This document shows positions 5,093 to 5,315 of a stretch of 5,315 nucleotides of DNA, piece after piece (position 1 is the stretch's first letter; each line of letters opens with the position of its first letter). The position numbers were made by a program, and so were the translations under genes. This DNA is from Nitrososphaerota archaeon (GTDB lineage: Archaea; Thermoproteota; Nitrososphaeria; Nitrososphaerales; CADDZS01), in assembly GCA_027314685.1 (NCBI GenBank), contig DAHVAI010000279.1, positions 1 through 5,315 of the forward strand. The letters are read 5' to 3'. The notes under the pieces were generated by a model. It was not told the origin of the DNA and made no database searches. It saw only the letters and a program-made list of their open reading frames with translations.

Positions 5093-5315
5093 TTAATGTT
5101 GCAGCTCGAGTTCGAATTTCATAGCGTCCACAAGGAAATTGACTGATCTTACTTCCGAAAGGCGCTTAACAAGGTCTCTTTCTGTTACAATGCCCACGAT
5201 CTTTGAATTCTTGTCACAGACTACAAGCCCTCCAATATTGAAAATTACCATTCTTGAAGCAACAAGTCGCACATCGTCATCAGGATCTGCACTGACAACC
5301 TCTCTAGTCATATAC
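5093..5315 (-). CDS. CBS-domain protein, C-terminal part (5' end probably outside window)
   Basis: The visible part is one CBS motif: YMTREVVSADPDDDV, then the helix RLVASRMVIFNIGGLVV and CDKNSKIVGIVTERDLVKRL. This is the usual strand-helix-strand-strand-helix order ending in the conserved G-I-V-T-x-R-D. CBS domains pair up to bind adenosine nucleotides or other ligands (family knowledge). An ATG at 5309-5311 could start a 72-residue protein, but the codon before it is open, and M-T after Y is the normal interior 'YMT' of a CBS domain, so the gene probably continues outside with a first CBS domain. The last residues (SVNFLVDAMKFELELQH) do not form another CBS motif, so this is likely the second CBS of a pair. 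It opens a minus-strand run with the 89-residue and RAM genes. Confidence 0.85.
   Translation of the reverse strand, partial: YMTREVVSADPDDDVRLVASRMVIFNIGGLVVCDKNSKIVGIVTERDLVKRLSEVRSVNFLVDAMKFELELQH

Noticed and set aside
1..5315. CRISPR array, tRNA, C/D-box RNA or insertion sequence
   Set aside because: No regularly spaced repeats, cloverleaf, paired C and D boxes, or transposase motifs were found by eye on either strand.

Overview
The window reads as archaeal, most likely Thaumarchaeota (Nitrososphaeria). The strongest marker is an ESCRT-III/Snf7-type CdvB cell-division protein of the thaumarchaeal form (bp 2263-2904). Supporting signs are a stand-alone Lrp/AsnC effector (RAM) domain, a stand-alone CBS-type sensor, a lack of convincing Shine-Dalgarno sites, and TATA-like boxes about 26-30 nt before start codons, as expected for leaderless archaeal transcripts. 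Base composition is moderate. No tRNA, rRNA, CRISPR array, insertion sequence or phage gene was recognised.

Layout. Bp 1-183 hold the 3' end of a winged-helix regulator, followed by a short gap with two small hairpins. Bp 357-1535 (+) encode a full-length MoeB/ThiF-type E1-like adenylyltransferase fused to a rhodanese domain. Convergent to it, with 5 bp between the stops, is a small membrane protein (1541-1969, -). A 293-bp gene-free stretch (1970-2262) contains a perfect 7+1+7 palindrome, short direct repeats and a candidate cdvB promoter. Then come cdvB (+) and, 24 bp later, a 114-residue helical protein (2929-3273, +). That protein has the spacing and several marker residues of an ESCRT-III alpha1-alpha2 hairpin and may be a shortened CdvB paralogue.

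The next block is two HAD-superfamily proteins transcribed away from each other from a 77-bp shared promoter: a small capless HAD protein (3270-3638, -) and a larger capped one (3716-4525, +) whose motif I has Trp in place of the second Asp. The right end is a minus-strand run of three small genes: a CBS-domain protein cut by the window edge (5093-5315), an unrecognised 89-residue helical protein (4789-5058), and a RAM-only Lrp/AsnC protein (4526-4756).

How the genes relate. The modules are mostly unrelated housekeeping functions: sulfur transfer to ubiquitin-like carriers, ESCRT-type membrane remodelling, HAD hydrolases and small-molecule sensing. All three convergent junctions are extremely tight (5 bp apart, 4 bp overlapping, 0 bp apart), leaving no room for dedicated terminators. 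The best candidate for something undescribed is the cdvB plus mini-ESCRT-like gene pair. The CBS/helical/RAM sensor run and the back-to-back HAD promoter come next.
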